From: JAXGPX01 sp040766745
GTDB lineage: Bacteria; Bacillota; Sulfobacillia; Fermentithermobacillales; Fermentithermobacillaceae
DNA length: 64,000 bases
Assembly: GCA_040766745.1 (NCBI GenBank)
Contig: JAXGPX010000002.1
Coordinates: forward strand, 372,001-436,000
Direction: 5' to 3'
Under the pieces are notes generated by a model, which saw nothing but the letters and a program-made list of their open reading frames with translations, had not been told where the DNA came from and ran no database searches. How positions within the stretch are numbered: the stretch's first letter is position 1; every line of letters starts with the position of its first letter. The translations under genes and the position numbers were made by a program. This document shows positions 33,123 through 42,521 of the stretch, piece by piece.

Positions 33123-33545
33123 TTATGCTGTGTCAATGCCAGGTGATATCTCCAGTCTGTGCCCAACCAGTGTTCCAGTACCGGCTAGAGTTGCCGGAGG
33201 CATTTCAAGTACATGCCTGGTTCCACCTACCGAGGGGAGGACCCGCCAGGGCTTAACATTGAAAAAGACTCTTACAACCACAAAATCAGAATTCAGGTAT
33301 GCCACATCTATGGGGTACTTCATTAGAAAAGTATGTATGCTTGTACACGGCGTAAGCAAGAGGCCGTGTCCTTTAGGCAGATTGCCCGTGGGAATCAGGC
33401 CGGCTAACCGCAGCCAAAAGGTGTCAGCGTATCTCAGATGGGAGACCAGGAGATTGCCTGTATCAGCATTGGTAACCACGCTGTTAGGTATGAGGCGTGG
33501 CCCGGTATCCCGGTTGGGTGAATCAAGAAGCTGTATATGTGGCAA
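33123..33545 (-). CDS. DUF192 family protein
   Basis: The 140-residue protein carries the DUF192 pattern: SIHTFLMKYPIDVAYLNSDFVV, then VKPWRVLP, and VLEMPPATL with GHRLEI at the end. The function of this family is unknown. TTG at 33545 is the best start seen, though GGAGG lies 11 bases away. It is the last gene after tadC; linkage of DUF192 to Tad genes suggests a role in the system or its envelope context, but this is inference. Confidence 0.78.
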   Translation of the reverse strand: MPHIQLLDSPNRDTGPRLIPNSVVTNADTGNLLVSHLRYADTFWLRLAGLIPTGNLPKGHGLLLTPCTSIHTFLMKYPIDVAYLNSDFVVVRVFFNVKPWRVLPSVGGTRHVLEMPPATLAGTGTLVGHRLEISPGIDTA

Positions 33546-33635
33546 CAGGAATCAAGCCTCCAATAAACTATTTAACTCTCACGGGCCGTTTCTTGATTCT
33601 TCTTGAGAGTCTATCGATCTCCTGTAGGCCCCGTG

Positions 33636-34535
33636 TTACTTTCCGCCCAGGGCCTTCATAATGTTCAAGAATGCAGGGCCTAGGATTACAATAAATATTG
33701 ATGGAAAAATGAAGAAGACCAGGGGTATAAGCATTTTGATCGGCGCCTTCATTGCCTGTTCTTCAATGGCCTGCTGCCTCTTGTCCCTGATCATATCTGC
33801 GTGCAAACGAAGCACGTTAGCAATTCCTACGCCAAGCTGATCTGTTTGCAAAATGGCGTTTACCAGAGATGTCATCTCCATCAAGTTGACTCGCTCAGAC
33901 ATGTCCCTAAGTGCATCTTTTCTCGGCTTACCCAATTGCATTTCTCTGAGCACCTTCTGAAACTCTTGACTCACAGGGCCTTTGAATTTGTCTACCACTC
34001 TGAGCAATGCCATATCGAATGACAGGCCGGCTTCCACGCTGACAACAAGGAGGTCCATTACGTCAGGGAGTTTGCGCAGAATATTTGTCTTGCGCTGGGT
34101 AGCCATGGACACTAGCCTGAACCATGGGAGGTAGACGGCCAGAGCTGCAAACGCGAATGACATTAGGGTAGCCCTTGCCATTGGGTATCCAGAGGCGCCC
34201 AGCAAGAAACCTGATATGCCCAGGACCAGAAGCCCAATAATACCCTGGAAGGCAAGGAAATCGCCGGCTTTGATATTCCTGGGATTCCCTGCTTTGATGA
34301 GCATCTGCTCGGTCTGTTCAAATAACCGGTTAGGCGCGATCTGGCTTATTGCAGTTACCATCCCTTTGGTCAGGGGTTGCAGGGTTCTTTCCAGGAAAGG
34401 CCTCTCCAGAATGTCTTCCTCTTCATCAGGCCGGGCTATACGTATTGATTGCAGCCGCCTGACTATTTCCAGCCGCTTTCTGTTCAATATCTGATAAACA
34501 GAAGCCACAAGCCCAACGGACCAGAGAAATGCCAT
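33636..34535 (-). CDS. tadC: Tad pilus inner-membrane protein TadC
   Basis: The 299-residue type II/IV secretion F-domain protein has LRKLPDVMDLLVVSVEAGLSFDMALLRV, QLGVGIANVLRLHAD and membrane segments near residues 1-18, 95-140 and 265-290. TadC pairs with TadB as the motor platform. No ribosome site is evident before the ATG; with a 31-base gap after tadB, coupling or an unusual start is possible. Confidence 0.88.
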   Translation of the reverse strand: MAFLWSVGLVASVYQILNRKRLEIVRRLQSIRIARPDEEEDILERPFLERTLQPLTKGMVTAISQIAPNRLFEQTEQMLIKAGNPRNIKAGDFLAFQGIIGLLVLGISGFLLGASGYPMARATLMSFAFAALAVYLPWFRLVSMATQRKTNILRKLPDVMDLLVVSVEAGLSFDMALLRVVDKFKGPVSQEFQKVLREMQLGKPRKDALRDMSERVNLMEMTSLVNAILQTDQLGVGIANVLRLHADMIRDKRQQAIEEQAMKAPIKMLIPLVFFIFPSIFIVILGPAFLNIMKALGGK

Positions 34536-34566
34536 TGCAGAAGCCAGGTATATGATAAAAGTATCT

Positions 34567-35544
34567 CTAGACGTCGATATTCACCACCTTACGGATTATG
34601 AGAACCCCGATTGCCAAAAGAACTACCCCACCGGCCAGCATAGCGACGCCTATAGGCTCTTCAAGCATTATGCGTCCGAAGTCAGGGTACATTCCGAAAA
34701 CCATGAATCCAAGGCCAAAGGGGAGAAGTGACACAATCCAGGCCGATATTCTTCCCTGGGCTGTAGCCACCCGAATTCTGGCACGGGTTTTGATGCGTTT
34801 CTCAATGGTACTTGCAGTGTTTTCAAGAACCTGGGCAAGGTTTCCCCCTACTTGCCGCTGGATCATTACCCCTGTGACCACCAGTTCAAGATCGGGGCTG
34901 TCCACTCTATCCACCAGGTTCATCAGGCTCTCGTCAATCCCTACGCCCATGCGGTTTTCCCTTAGGAGTTTTCCGAATTCAGCTGCAAGGGGAGGATCCA
35001 TTTCTCTGCTTACAAGCTCAATGCCTTGAAGGAAACTGTGGCCTGCCCGGAGCGAGTTGGTCATCATGACCAGTGAGTCCAGGAGCTGAGATTCCAAGGT
35101 GGTGATCCGTTTTCGTTTCACCTGTGAAACCCAAAGCCCGGGAACTGCAAGGCCTGCAATTCCTGTCAGGAGACTTAGTATTGTGTTGCGGATCAGAAGA
35201 GTACCAAGGAAGAAGCCTGCAAGCCCTGACACGAGTGAAAGCACAACCATTTCCTCTGCTTTCAGAGGCACTCCTGCCCTCAGCAGATATGTTTGAAGCC
35301 GGTCAAGGTACTTCCTGGCCATCATGGAACCTGGGATCCTTAGGGTGGGAAGGCGGAATCTCCTTCTCTCTGAACCTGCCCTTGGTTCAACAGCCTGAGT
35401 CTCTGTACCTCCGGCTGCAGGAGTGGGAAAAGTAGCCGAAAGCCGTTCCCTTACTCGTCGTTTGTTTGCTGTCAGCCAGTCAGTAATCTGCCAGACTGAA
35501 AGCGTTGTGAACAGAAATGCGCAAATTGCTGCAGCCGAAATCAA
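34567..35544 (-). CDS. tadB: Tad pilus inner-membrane protein TadB
   Basis: The 325-residue F-domain protein shows LESQLLDSLVMMTNSLRAGHSFLQGIELVS, MIQRQVGGNLAQVLENTASTI and membrane segments at the N-terminus, about 100-140 and 260-320. It lies just after cpaF, in the usual TadA-B-C order. Confidence 0.9.
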   Translation of the reverse strand: MISAAAICAFLFTTLSVWQITDWLTANKRRVRERLSATFPTPAAGGTETQAVEPRAGSERRRFRLPTLRIPGSMMARKYLDRLQTYLLRAGVPLKAEEMVVLSLVSGLAGFFLGTLLIRNTILSLLTGIAGLAVPGLWVSQVKRKRITTLESQLLDSLVMMTNSLRAGHSFLQGIELVSREMDPPLAAEFGKLLRENRMGVGIDESLMNLVDRVDSPDLELVVTGVMIQRQVGGNLAQVLENTASTIEKRIKTRARIRVATAQGRISAWIVSLLPFGLGFMVFGMYPDFGRIMLEEPIGVAMLAGGVVLLAIGVLIIRKVVNIDV

Positions 35545-35588
35545 CTTTTCCGCCTCGTTTCATACAGAATATGAACGCTAGACCAAGA

Positions 35589-36956
35589 TTACGAAAAAAT
35601 GCTGATTGGAACATGGACTCCCCTTGCCTCAAGTGTAGGCAAGAACTTGGGCAACACTCCTGTTGCCTTAAAGGCCCCAATGACCTTGCCGTCGTCACCC
35701 ACTCCTTGCTGGTCAAAAAAGAAGAGGTCCTGCAAGGTGATTATGTCGCCCTCCATCCCGACAACCTCGGTTATTCTTGTTATCTTGCGGCTGCCGTCTC
35801 TGAATCTGTTTTGATGAATGATAAGGTTAATGGCTGATTGTACCTGATCCCTTATGGCCCTGACCGGGAGCTCCATGCCTGCCATAAGTACCATGGTTTC
35901 CAGACGTGAAAGGAGGTCCCTGGGAGAGTTTGCGTGGCCTGTTGTAAGGCACCCGTCATGGCCTGTGTTCATTGCCTGAAGCATGTCAAGGGCCTCGCCG
36001 CCTCGAACCTCGCCGACTACGATCCTGTCAGGCCGCATTCTAAGGGAGTTGATGACAAGGTCTCTAATGGCTATTCTGCCCTTGCCTTCAATATTGGGAG
36101 GCCGGGATTCCATTCTGACAACGTGTTCTTGCTGCATATGAAGCTCAGCAGCATCTTCAATAGTGATAATTCTTTCATTGTTAGGAATAAACGATGAAAT
36201 AACGTTTAATGTTGTGGTTTTACCAGAGGCAGTTCCGCCGCCTACAAGAATATTCATTCTTCCTTCAATGCACGCCTTTATGAAGATTGCCATGTTGGTG
36301 CTTAATGTGCCAAACTGGATGAGATCGGACATGGTAAAAGGTGTTTTCGAAAACTTTCTAATTGTAAGCACCGGGCCGGTTAGAGAAACCGGAGGGATGG
36401 TTGCGTTCACCCTTGAGCCATCGGGTAAACGCGCGTCTACCATAGGTGAGCTTTCGTCGATTCTCTTTCCCAGGGGGGCTACTATTCTTTCAATAACATG
36501 CATTAAGTGGCTATCGTCTCTAAAGCAAACATCGGTAAGCTCCACTTTGCCAAGGCGCTCAACGTAGACTTGGGCGGGCCCGTTTACCATGACTTCGTTA
36601 ATTGTCTCGTCGGCAAGAAGGGGAGTAATAGGTCCGTATCCGTTGATTTCACTCACTATTTCGCTTACCATGCGGTGGTAGTCAGCCCTGGTGAAGTTTA
36701 TCTCCATGTTGCCCATTATTGGCTCTGCAAGCACAGAAATTTGTTTTGTCAGGTACTTATTGCGATCAGTCTCCGATACCTGCTCCATGGCTTCCACATC
36801 GATAGTCGCAACTGCCTCATCCATTATTCTGTCTTTTGCCCGGTTCCAGGCTGCTTTACGAGAAGGCACGGCAGGGGCCGGCAGTATACTCTCGGAACTA
36901 TCCTGGGACTGCTGCTGTTGCCTTAACTGCTCAAGCCGCTTCTGTAAAAGAGACAT
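35589..36956 (-). CDS. cpaF: Tad pilus assembly ATPase CpaF/TadA
   Basis: The 455-residue ATPase has an N-terminal charged Gln-rich region, IDESSPMVDARLPDGSRVNA, Walker A GGGTASGKTT (239-248), IEDAAELHM, Walker B RIVVGEVRG (311-319) and the His box TTGHANSPRDLLSR. CpaF powers assembly of Flp pili. It follows cpaE by 8 bases and precedes tadB. Confidence 0.95.
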   Translation of the reverse strand: MSLLQKRLEQLRQQQQSQDSSESILPAPAVPSRKAAWNRAKDRIMDEAVATIDVEAMEQVSETDRNKYLTKQISVLAEPIMGNMEINFTRADYHRMVSEIVSEINGYGPITPLLADETINEVMVNGPAQVYVERLGKVELTDVCFRDDSHLMHVIERIVAPLGKRIDESSPMVDARLPDGSRVNATIPPVSLTGPVLTIRKFSKTPFTMSDLIQFGTLSTNMAIFIKACIEGRMNILVGGGTASGKTTTLNVISSFIPNNERIITIEDAAELHMQQEHVVRMESRPPNIEGKGRIAIRDLVINSLRMRPDRIVVGEVRGGEALDMLQAMNTGHDGCLTTGHANSPRDLLSRLETMVLMAGMELPVRAIRDQVQSAINLIIHQNRFRDGSRKITRITEVVGMEGDIITLQDLFFFDQQGVGDDGKVIGAFKATGVLPKFLPTLEARGVHVPISIFS

Positions 36957-36964
36957 GTTCGTTT

Positions 36965-38146
36965 CTACCTCCTAGCCAACCTGAGCCCAGGTACTGATGT
37001 GGGCTGGTCATCTGATGTAAGCATCTTAGTGGCCAATTCCTCAATGCGCCGGGCGGTCAGTGTACCTTTTGCCGATGTGATCAGTGGAATTCCCAGGTTT
37101 ACTGCATCCATGGCTGCCTTTTCGTTGTTAGGGATAACCGTGAGCACTTTCATACCCAACTCATCTTCTAAATCCTTTATTTTGAGCCCACCGGTGTATC
37201 CGAGTTTGTTTACTACAACCCGTACCTTGGGTTTCATTGCCAGGGTTGTAAGAAGATCAATGCATTGTTTCATATTTTGGATTGCAGCCAGGTCCAATGT
37301 AGTTACCACGATTATCTCCCTAGCCTCTGCCAGGGCCGGTACTGCAGTATCGTGTAAATAAGTGGGTGTATCTACAATCACATAGTTGAATGCTTCAGAC
37401 ATAACGCTGAGGATTTTCTCTACGTGTTCGGCGTGGATGAAACCGGCAAACTCAGGCTGCATAGGTGAAGGCAGAATTTTCAGGCCTGAAGGGTGTTCAG
37501 CAAGGTAGGAATCCAGGGTCTCTCTGTCGAGGCTGTTGATGTCGTCTACTATGTCCTTTATTGAGTATTTCCATGGTGCACCTGCCATAAGGGCAAGGTT
37601 TCCCGAAAACAGGTCAAGGTCCATTGCAGCGACTCTCTTTCCGCTTATCTGCCTGATTGCCACCCCAAGGCTCAAGCTTAATGTGGTCTTGCCTACGCCG
37701 CCTTTGGTGCTGAATACGACAATTGTTTTGAACTGCGGTTTTACTTTCCTTTGAACCGAAAAAAGTTCTCTGCGCCTTTTGTCTTGCTGTACAGCTTTTT
37801 GGACCGTACGAATCAACCTGTCGTCATCCATTGGGAGGTTCAGAACACCCTTGGCTCCGACCTGAAGTGCAAGATGAAGCACTTTCTTACTGTCTGACGT
37901 AGTTACCAAGAGCAGGCTCGACATGGGAAACTCCATAGATAGGATTTCCGCCCAGGAGGTACCTTCGTTTCCCGGCAGGTCGATATTTAGGAGTATTACT
38001 TCTGGTTGTTGCCGTTCTGCAATTGTAAAACCAAGATCAGGGTTTTCTGTGGCCCCTGCAATGAAAAACCCCTGATTTTTCCCGAGCCTCTCTTTGAGGT
38101 CGTTGGCATTCACATGGTCGATAATGAGTACGCTGGCTTTATCCAA
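36965..38146 (-). CDS. cpaE: Tad pilus localisation ATPase CpaE/TadZ with pseudo-receiver
   Basis: The 393-residue protein has a receiver-like N-terminus (1-120) and a ParA/MinD ATPase with the deviant Walker A STKGGVGKTTLS (147-158). In the receiver the phospho-acceptor position is Asn54 (VILLNIDLPG), so it is likely not phosphorylated. TadZ places the pilus machine at a site in the cell. It lies between cpaB and cpaF. Confidence 0.9.
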   Translation of the reverse strand: MDKASVLIIDHVNANDLKERLGKNQGFFIAGATENPDLGFTIAERQQPEVILLNIDLPGNEGTSWAEILSMEFPMSSLLLVTTSDSKKVLHLALQVGAKGVLNLPMDDDRLIRTVQKAVQQDKRRRELFSVQRKVKPQFKTIVVFSTKGGVGKTTLSLSLGVAIRQISGKRVAAMDLDLFSGNLALMAGAPWKYSIKDIVDDINSLDRETLDSYLAEHPSGLKILPSPMQPEFAGFIHAEHVEKILSVMSEAFNYVIVDTPTYLHDTAVPALAEAREIIVVTTLDLAAIQNMKQCIDLLTTLAMKPKVRVVVNKLGYTGGLKIKDLEDELGMKVLTVIPNNEKAAMDAVNLGIPLITSAKGTLTARRIEELATKMLTSDDQPTSVPGLRLARR

Positions 38147-38170
38147 GCAAAATCATCCTCTCGAGAGCTC

Positions 38171-38881
38171 TTAGGGATATTGGCTCCGAACATTACGCAA
38201 GTTGACAGACGGCAGCGCCGGCTTGCTTTCTTCACCGGAGGGCCTGAGTACGAGTTTCATTCTTCCAATGTTTTCTGAGAGCATAACCAATTGTGCGGCA
38301 GACGGGGTTACAGCCAAGGTGATATTTTCTGATTCCTGAATGCCTTCTTTTTTCTGAAGATCCGGACCCACAGCAAGAACCAGAATGTTTTGCAGAAGGG
38401 TGACAACTTTGTTATCCTCTATGGCTTCGCCGTCTTTGTAGGACATGAGGACGTCTACGTAGTGGCCAGGCTTTATGTGCCCGGCTACGCCGCTTAACTG
38501 GTTAATAGCAATTGTGATTGCCCTGGTTCCCTCAGGGATCTTGTACGGCAGTTCATTGGCAGTCTTTTCACTGGCAATGTGCGTAGTCAAGATCGTATCG
38601 TCCTGGAAAAGGTCGACTGTGGCAAAGTTGCCAATGGCTGCTTTGGTGTCTGTGATTGCAGATGGGTGAGCGTATTTTACAGGCATTTGAACAGTCTTAA
38701 CCATTTCAGGCGATATTTTCGTTCCTTGAGGGATCTTACGTGTGGCAGTGACTACATTGGTCATGACCTGGTCTACTGCAGCAGTCTGAGCTTGAGTCAG
38801 GTACATGTAGACCAGTCCGGCTGTAATGAGTCCTAACGCCACTGTTCCGATAATCAGAAACTTTGATTTTGAGCTACGCAT
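38171..38881 (-). CDS. cpaB: Flp pilus assembly protein CpaB (RcpC), SAF domain
   Basis: The 236-residue protein has an N-terminal membrane helix (FLIIGTVALGLITAGLVYMYL), a SAF domain (VVTATRKIPQGTKISPEMVKTVQMP) and an RcpC domain with YKIPEGTRAITIAINQLSGVAGHIKPGHYVDVLMS (shown only in part here as a recognisable segment). CpaB proteins act outside the membrane in pilus assembly. The first gene after the TadG-like gene. Confidence 0.9.
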   Translation of the reverse strand: MRSSKSKFLIIGTVALGLITAGLVYMYLTQAQTAAVDQVMTNVVTATRKIPQGTKISPEMVKTVQMPVKYAHPSAITDTKAAIGNFATVDLFQDDTILTTHIASEKTANELPYKIPEGTRAITIAINQLSGVAGHIKPGHYVDVLMSYKDGEAIEDNKVVTLLQNILVLAVGPDLQKKEGIQESENITLAVTPSAAQLVMLSENIGRMKLVLRPSGEESKPALPSVNLRNVRSQYP

Positions 38882-38902
38882 TTGGACGCCTCCTGGGAAA
38901 GA

Positions 38903-39958
38903 CTATTTAATCAGATTAACCGCTTGGGTAGTGAATTGGTCGTCGCCTTCGGCTACTTGCGTGGGCACTAGTTGTTCGAGGAAATAGCCGTACAAGATAT
39001 TATCAGGAACAGGAGGGTTTGCATTCTTGTCTCCCTTGGCTTCATAACCGTCAAAGAAAAACTTGGCAAAACCAACGATCCTAACTTCGTGCTTACCTGT
39101 GGGGTCAACTTGTACGGTCTCAACAATAGGGAGTGCTATAATTTTCGGACATGGCTCCTGAAAGTTCTGATAAGTGCACTCAGGACTGTGGACTTTCTTG
39201 CAACGCTTAGTCCTCTCATTGATTTTTTCTGCCTGGCCTTCCGCTATCCCGGGCTCCGTCTCTATAATGTCCCCTACGGCAAGAGTCCCTGGATACCCGT
39301 ACTCCATGTAGTCGGCAAATTTTAGCTGCTTTCCGTTATCATCTACATAATCCGGAAAGTCCAAAAACCCATAGTGGCCTGGTATGATGTGTTCACTGGG
39401 AGAATAGGTCAATTCATACCTCTTTCCCCGCTCATACTCGCTATCGTAGATCCCAACAGGAACCAGGTTCCCTTGCTGCTGCTTTGCCCGGCCTATTTGA
39501 ACGACCGAAGTGACTCTCACAGGCGTACTGGTAGTCCCTAAAGCGCGGGCGTAGAAAGTATTGGCATCGAGGGTGATTTGAACCATAATCTTGCTCAGAT
39601 TTTCTCCGGGGAAACTGACGGTTATGTCCCCTATTTCAGTTCCCCATTTGATAGTTGCAGTGTATGAACTGCTGTTCTCATTAGTGGTCTCCAGTCCGTG
39701 GCGCTCTACATAGTCAATTGCTGCACTAAAAGCGTCAGCCTTTGTTTTACTACTGGTTTCAACAATCTCAATTCCTGCGGCAATAGCCGCTGAGTCAGAA
39801 ATGTCCTGAAGCCGGGTATGCCTGAAGTATAAATAACCGCCGTCTACCGCCAGAGCCGTGAATCCAATCAGGGCTACAATGGAAAGGGCAACGAGAACCA
39901 GTGCAGCCCCTTTCTGGTCATTCTTGAATCTAAAGACCTGTTTTGTCAATTCTCTCAC
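38903..39958 (-). CDS. TadG-like pilus-associated protein
   Basis: The 351-residue protein starts with the TadE/G pattern: a short basic part, KGAALVLVALSIVALIGFTALAVDGGYLYF as a membrane helix, then RHTRLQDISDSAAIAAGIEI, typical of the Flp-adjacent Tad_N family. The rest is extracytoplasmic with several cysteines (RCKKVHSPECTYQNFQEPCP). It is a minor component or pilus-associated protein. It is followed after 21 bases by cpaB. Confidence 0.85.
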   Translation of the reverse strand: MRELTKQVFRFKNDQKGAALVLVALSIVALIGFTALAVDGGYLYFRHTRLQDISDSAAIAAGIEIVETSSKTKADAFSAAIDYVERHGLETTNENSSSYTATIKWGTEIGDITVSFPGENLSKIMVQITLDANTFYARALGTTSTPVRVTSVVQIGRAKQQQGNLVPVGIYDSEYERGKRYELTYSPSEHIIPGHYGFLDFPDYVDDNGKQLKFADYMEYGYPGTLAVGDIIETEPGIAEGQAEKINERTKRCKKVHSPECTYQNFQEPCPKIIALPIVETVQVDPTGKHEVRIVGFAKFFFDGYEAKGDKNANPPVPDNILYGYFLEQLVPTQVAEGDDQFTTQAVNLIK

Positions 39959-39971
39959 CGGTATGCACCCC

Positions 39972-40385
39972 CTAATGCTCTCTGCGCATAGCCATTTGAA
40001 CTGAAAGATTTAAAGGGTTCCCTGTAAGGGAACTTATTATTGGCGTAGTAACCGACAATGGGTACTTGAGTACAATCTCAACACTGGAACTTGCTTTGGT
40101 GCACTCAATAATGAGGTTACTGGAACTCAGCATTGAAAGGCGGCTGTGTATCCACGGCGTCAAATCACCGCTCACCCAAGTACTCCACTCGCTGTCTTCT
40201 GGACAGTGAATAGCTGCATATCTTGCCCCGTCACGGGCAGCATTTTGAAGTTCCAAGTATGCAGCAAAGATTCTTCCGCCCTCCATTATTGCCAACAGAA
40301 GAAATATGAGTACAGGAAGTACCAGAGCGAACTCGACAACTGTTTGGCCTTTATTTTGTTTAATCAATTTTTTCAAAGAAACCAC
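39972..40385 (-). CDS. TadE-like minor pseudopilin
   Basis: The 137-residue protein begins with KGQTVVEFALVLPVLIFLLLAIMEGGRIF, the TadE-like motif in which KGQ.VVEFAL marks prepilin-type processing with Glu at the conserved place. LQNAARDGARYAA follows. TadE is processed by the same peptidase as Flp. It lies just after the prepilin peptidase gene. Confidence 0.9.
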   Translation of the reverse strand: MVSLKKLIKQNKGQTVVEFALVLPVLIFLLLAIMEGGRIFAAYLELQNAARDGARYAAIHCPEDSEWSTWVSGDLTPWIHSRLSMLSSSNLIIECTKASSSVEIVLKYPLSVTTPIISSLTGNPLNLSVQMAMRREH

Positions 40386-40394
40386 CTCATATGG

Positions 40395-40946
40395 CTATAT
40401 AAGGTACGCGGCTATGGTTCCGGCCAGGATTGCTATTCCATAAGGAAATGAAATACCTGACGTGATGATATTGGTCTTGCCGGTTACTGAAGAGATTCCG
40501 ATTCTTGTCCGCCCGGTCTTGGTTGCGCTTAGGACACTGGACCCTATATTGCCTAGGCTGGTAAATGTGTTCATCAGGCTCAATCCGAGTTTGCCTTTGA
40601 AGCACGCCACTGCCAGAGCCATTATTCCCCCGGCAATAGCTCCGTACAAAAAGGCCCGGAAGGTGAAAAGGTGTCCATTTAGCGCACCTACGGCAGCTAA
40701 TAGCTTTACGTCGCCTGCACCCATTCCGCCTATGGCGAAAGGGATGAAGAGAAGCAATATGCCCAGGCCCAGGCCGGCCAGGGATGTCCCCAGGCCATGC
40801 CAGCCAGAGTAGTATGTGTTGAGCATAAGGCCTAGGAGCATGGCCGGAAACGTTATCATATTTGGTATTCGCCCGGTCTTAAGGTCCCAGCCTGTTGCCA
40901 GGGCCGCTATTGCTATTGTTACAGGTGCTATGAGCACTCTTTTCAC
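40395..40946 (-). CDS. cpaA: Prepilin peptidase CpaA/TadV
   Basis: The 183-residue membrane aspartyl protease has the two catalytic Asp motifs: ATGWDLKTGRIPN near residue 21 and GGMGAGDVKL near residue 79. It lacks the N-methylation domain of PilD, as TadV does. It removes the leader of Flp and TadE. It is probably also the only prepilin peptidase in this window that could serve the type IV pilus genes. Confidence 0.92.
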   Translation of the reverse strand: MKRVLIAPVTIAIAALATGWDLKTGRIPNMITFPAMLLGLMLNTYYSGWHGLGTSLAGLGLGILLLFIPFAIGGMGAGDVKLLAAVGALNGHLFTFRAFLYGAIAGGIMALAVACFKGKLGLSLMNTFTSLGNIGSSVLSATKTGRTRIGISSVTGKTNIITSGISFPYGIAILAGTIAAYLI

Positions 40947-40991
40947 CTCCCGGTAAGAGATGGGTGACAGGGTTGACCATAGGTTAGGGAA

Positions 40992-41159
40992 CTACCTGGA
41001 ATCTAGACCTGCCTTGATGTCGGTGAACACTTTTGCTATCGATGCCCTTACCGGTCCAAGAGAAGCAATCAGGGCTATTGCTATCAGCGCAATAATCAGC
41101 GCATACTCAACCAAACCCTGGCCCTTCTCCTCTCTGATAAGAGACTTGAACAGCTTCAT
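40992..41159 (-). CDS. flp: Flp/Fap pilin
   Basis: The 55-residue pilin begins MKLFKSLIREEKGQGLVEYA and continues with a hydrophobic helix LIIALIAIALIASLG, the classic Flp signature: cut after G of KGQGLVEYAL, Glu at +5 and Tyr at +6 (GlvEYaLi). The Tad machine assembles it into fibres. GGAGGTGG lies about 10 bases before the ATG. It is the first gene of the Tad operon, 45 bases before cpaA. Confidence 0.93.
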   Translation of the reverse strand: MKLFKSLIREEKGQGLVEYALIIALIAIALIASLGPVRASIAKVFTDIKAGLDSR

Positions 41160-41198
41160 CACTTCAATCCACCTCCTTCATGTGTTGTGTTTCAACCC

Positions 41199-42521
41199 TT
41201 ATTCCGGCTTTGGGGCCGGAACCGAGTTAACTAGAGTGTTTAAAGAACCCTGGCCTACTGCTGACTGTGCTGCCTGCAAGGAGTACTGCCGGGTGCCTAA
41301 CCCTGAAATGAGCCATACTCCAAAGGCAACGCTAGGTAGATGGAACAGGCTGTTTGTGTTGCTTTGCATCAAAAATGCAAGCAAGCCACAGACTGCTCCA
41401 ACGATTAGGGCATATTGGGGTTCAGGTTGTCCTGCAGTCTGGCCTTGGAAGCCTGCAACAAGCAATGAGATGACCTTATAACCGAGAATTCCAAGGAGGG
41501 CAACGAACAACCCAAGGCCTACAGCCCCGTTTTCCGCAAGGAACTTCACAAATGAGCTATGGGGCTCAAGGGGCCCAAAACCACGGTCCAGGTAAGGGTA
41601 TCTTGTACGGTAATCATCGTGTAGGTATATGTAGTTGCCTGTTCCTACGCCTGTAATGGGATTTTCGTGCCACATCTTGAAACCAATCAGCCAAAGCTGA
41701 AGCCTTGCTATCCCGTTTCTTTCTTGCAGTGGGGTAAAGCCTGAAACGGCCTGGGTAGTAATAGGCGGGAAGATCCAGCTGTAAATGAGTATGTATACTA
41801 CCATCCATACAAGCAGGCGTTTATCTTTCAGAAAAGCCATGATTGTAAGTGCTATGATTGTGGCATACCAGCCGCCGCGGCAGTAGGTGAGTACAAGGGC
41901 AGTGCTTACAATGGTAGCCAGAATGCCCCAGTAATACCTCTGATCCTTCCTCTTTCCGTACTTCATTGAGATCAATATAGGAAGGTAGATTATGAGATAG
42001 CCTGAAAGGTGATTGGAATTCAGGATTGTAGAGGCGATTCTGACCGGGCCATTGCCTGAAAGTACTGATACAAGGTAATGCAGAAGCCCCAGGAAGGCAA
42101 CTGCAATAGCACCGTAGCACCATGATCTCATCAGCCTGCCCAGGCTTTCCTTATTGAGGTTGCTGTGGCTCACCATGTAGTACACCAGTGCAGACTCTGC
42201 AAGCCAGAGAACCTCGCGCAGCGACTTGCCAAAGTCTATGGCCCGCGGCAGGGATATTGCCGACCAAAGGACCAGAGCAGCAAAGAGCAGGTCAGCGGTT
42301 GTAGGGCGAAGGTCGAGCTTTTCCCGCCGGGCACGCAAGGCAAACCCAATGATTAATAAAACCATAACCGGCTCGATTATTGTAATGGTTAGGGTCCCTA
42401 GTGTCCTTTCAGCATAAACAAGCGGTACAAGAAAACCGGCTGCAACGAGCATGGCTTCAAAGAAGTCTTGCTTAGCCACATGTATCCACTGGTTTATCAG
42501 TGCGCTCAATTTGTGATGCAA
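41199..42521 (-). CDS. O-antigen-ligase-like polytopic membrane protein
   Basis: The 440-residue protein has about 10-12 membrane helices and the Wzy_C / WaaL pattern: a large loop with ITGVGTGNY...GPLEPHSSFVKFLAENGAVGL, as in O-antigen ligases and polymerases. In a gram-positive it may join or polymerise a surface glycan, or link glycan to pilin. TTG start 7 bases after AAGGAGAGG. It is just upstream of flp and overlaps a small membrane-protein gene. Confidence 0.82.
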   Translation of the reverse strand: MHHKLSALINQWIHVAKQDFFEAMLVAAGFLVPLVYAERTLGTLTITIIEPVMVLLIIGFALRARREKLDLRPTTADLLFAALVLWSAISLPRAIDFGKSLREVLWLAESALVYYMVSHSNLNKESLGRLMRSWCYGAIAVAFLGLLHYLVSVLSGNGPVRIASTILNSNHLSGYLIIYLPILISMKYGKRKDQRYYWGILATIVSTALVLTYCRGGWYATIIALTIMAFLKDKRLLVWMVVYILIYSWIFPPITTQAVSGFTPLQERNGIARLQLWLIGFKMWHENPITGVGTGNYIYLHDDYRTRYPYLDRGFGPLEPHSSFVKFLAENGAVGLGLFVALLGILGYKVISLLVAGFQGQTAGQPEPQYALIVGAVCGLLAFLMQSNTNSLFHLPSVAFGVWLISGLGTRQYSLQAAQSAVGQGSLNTLVNSVPAPKPE

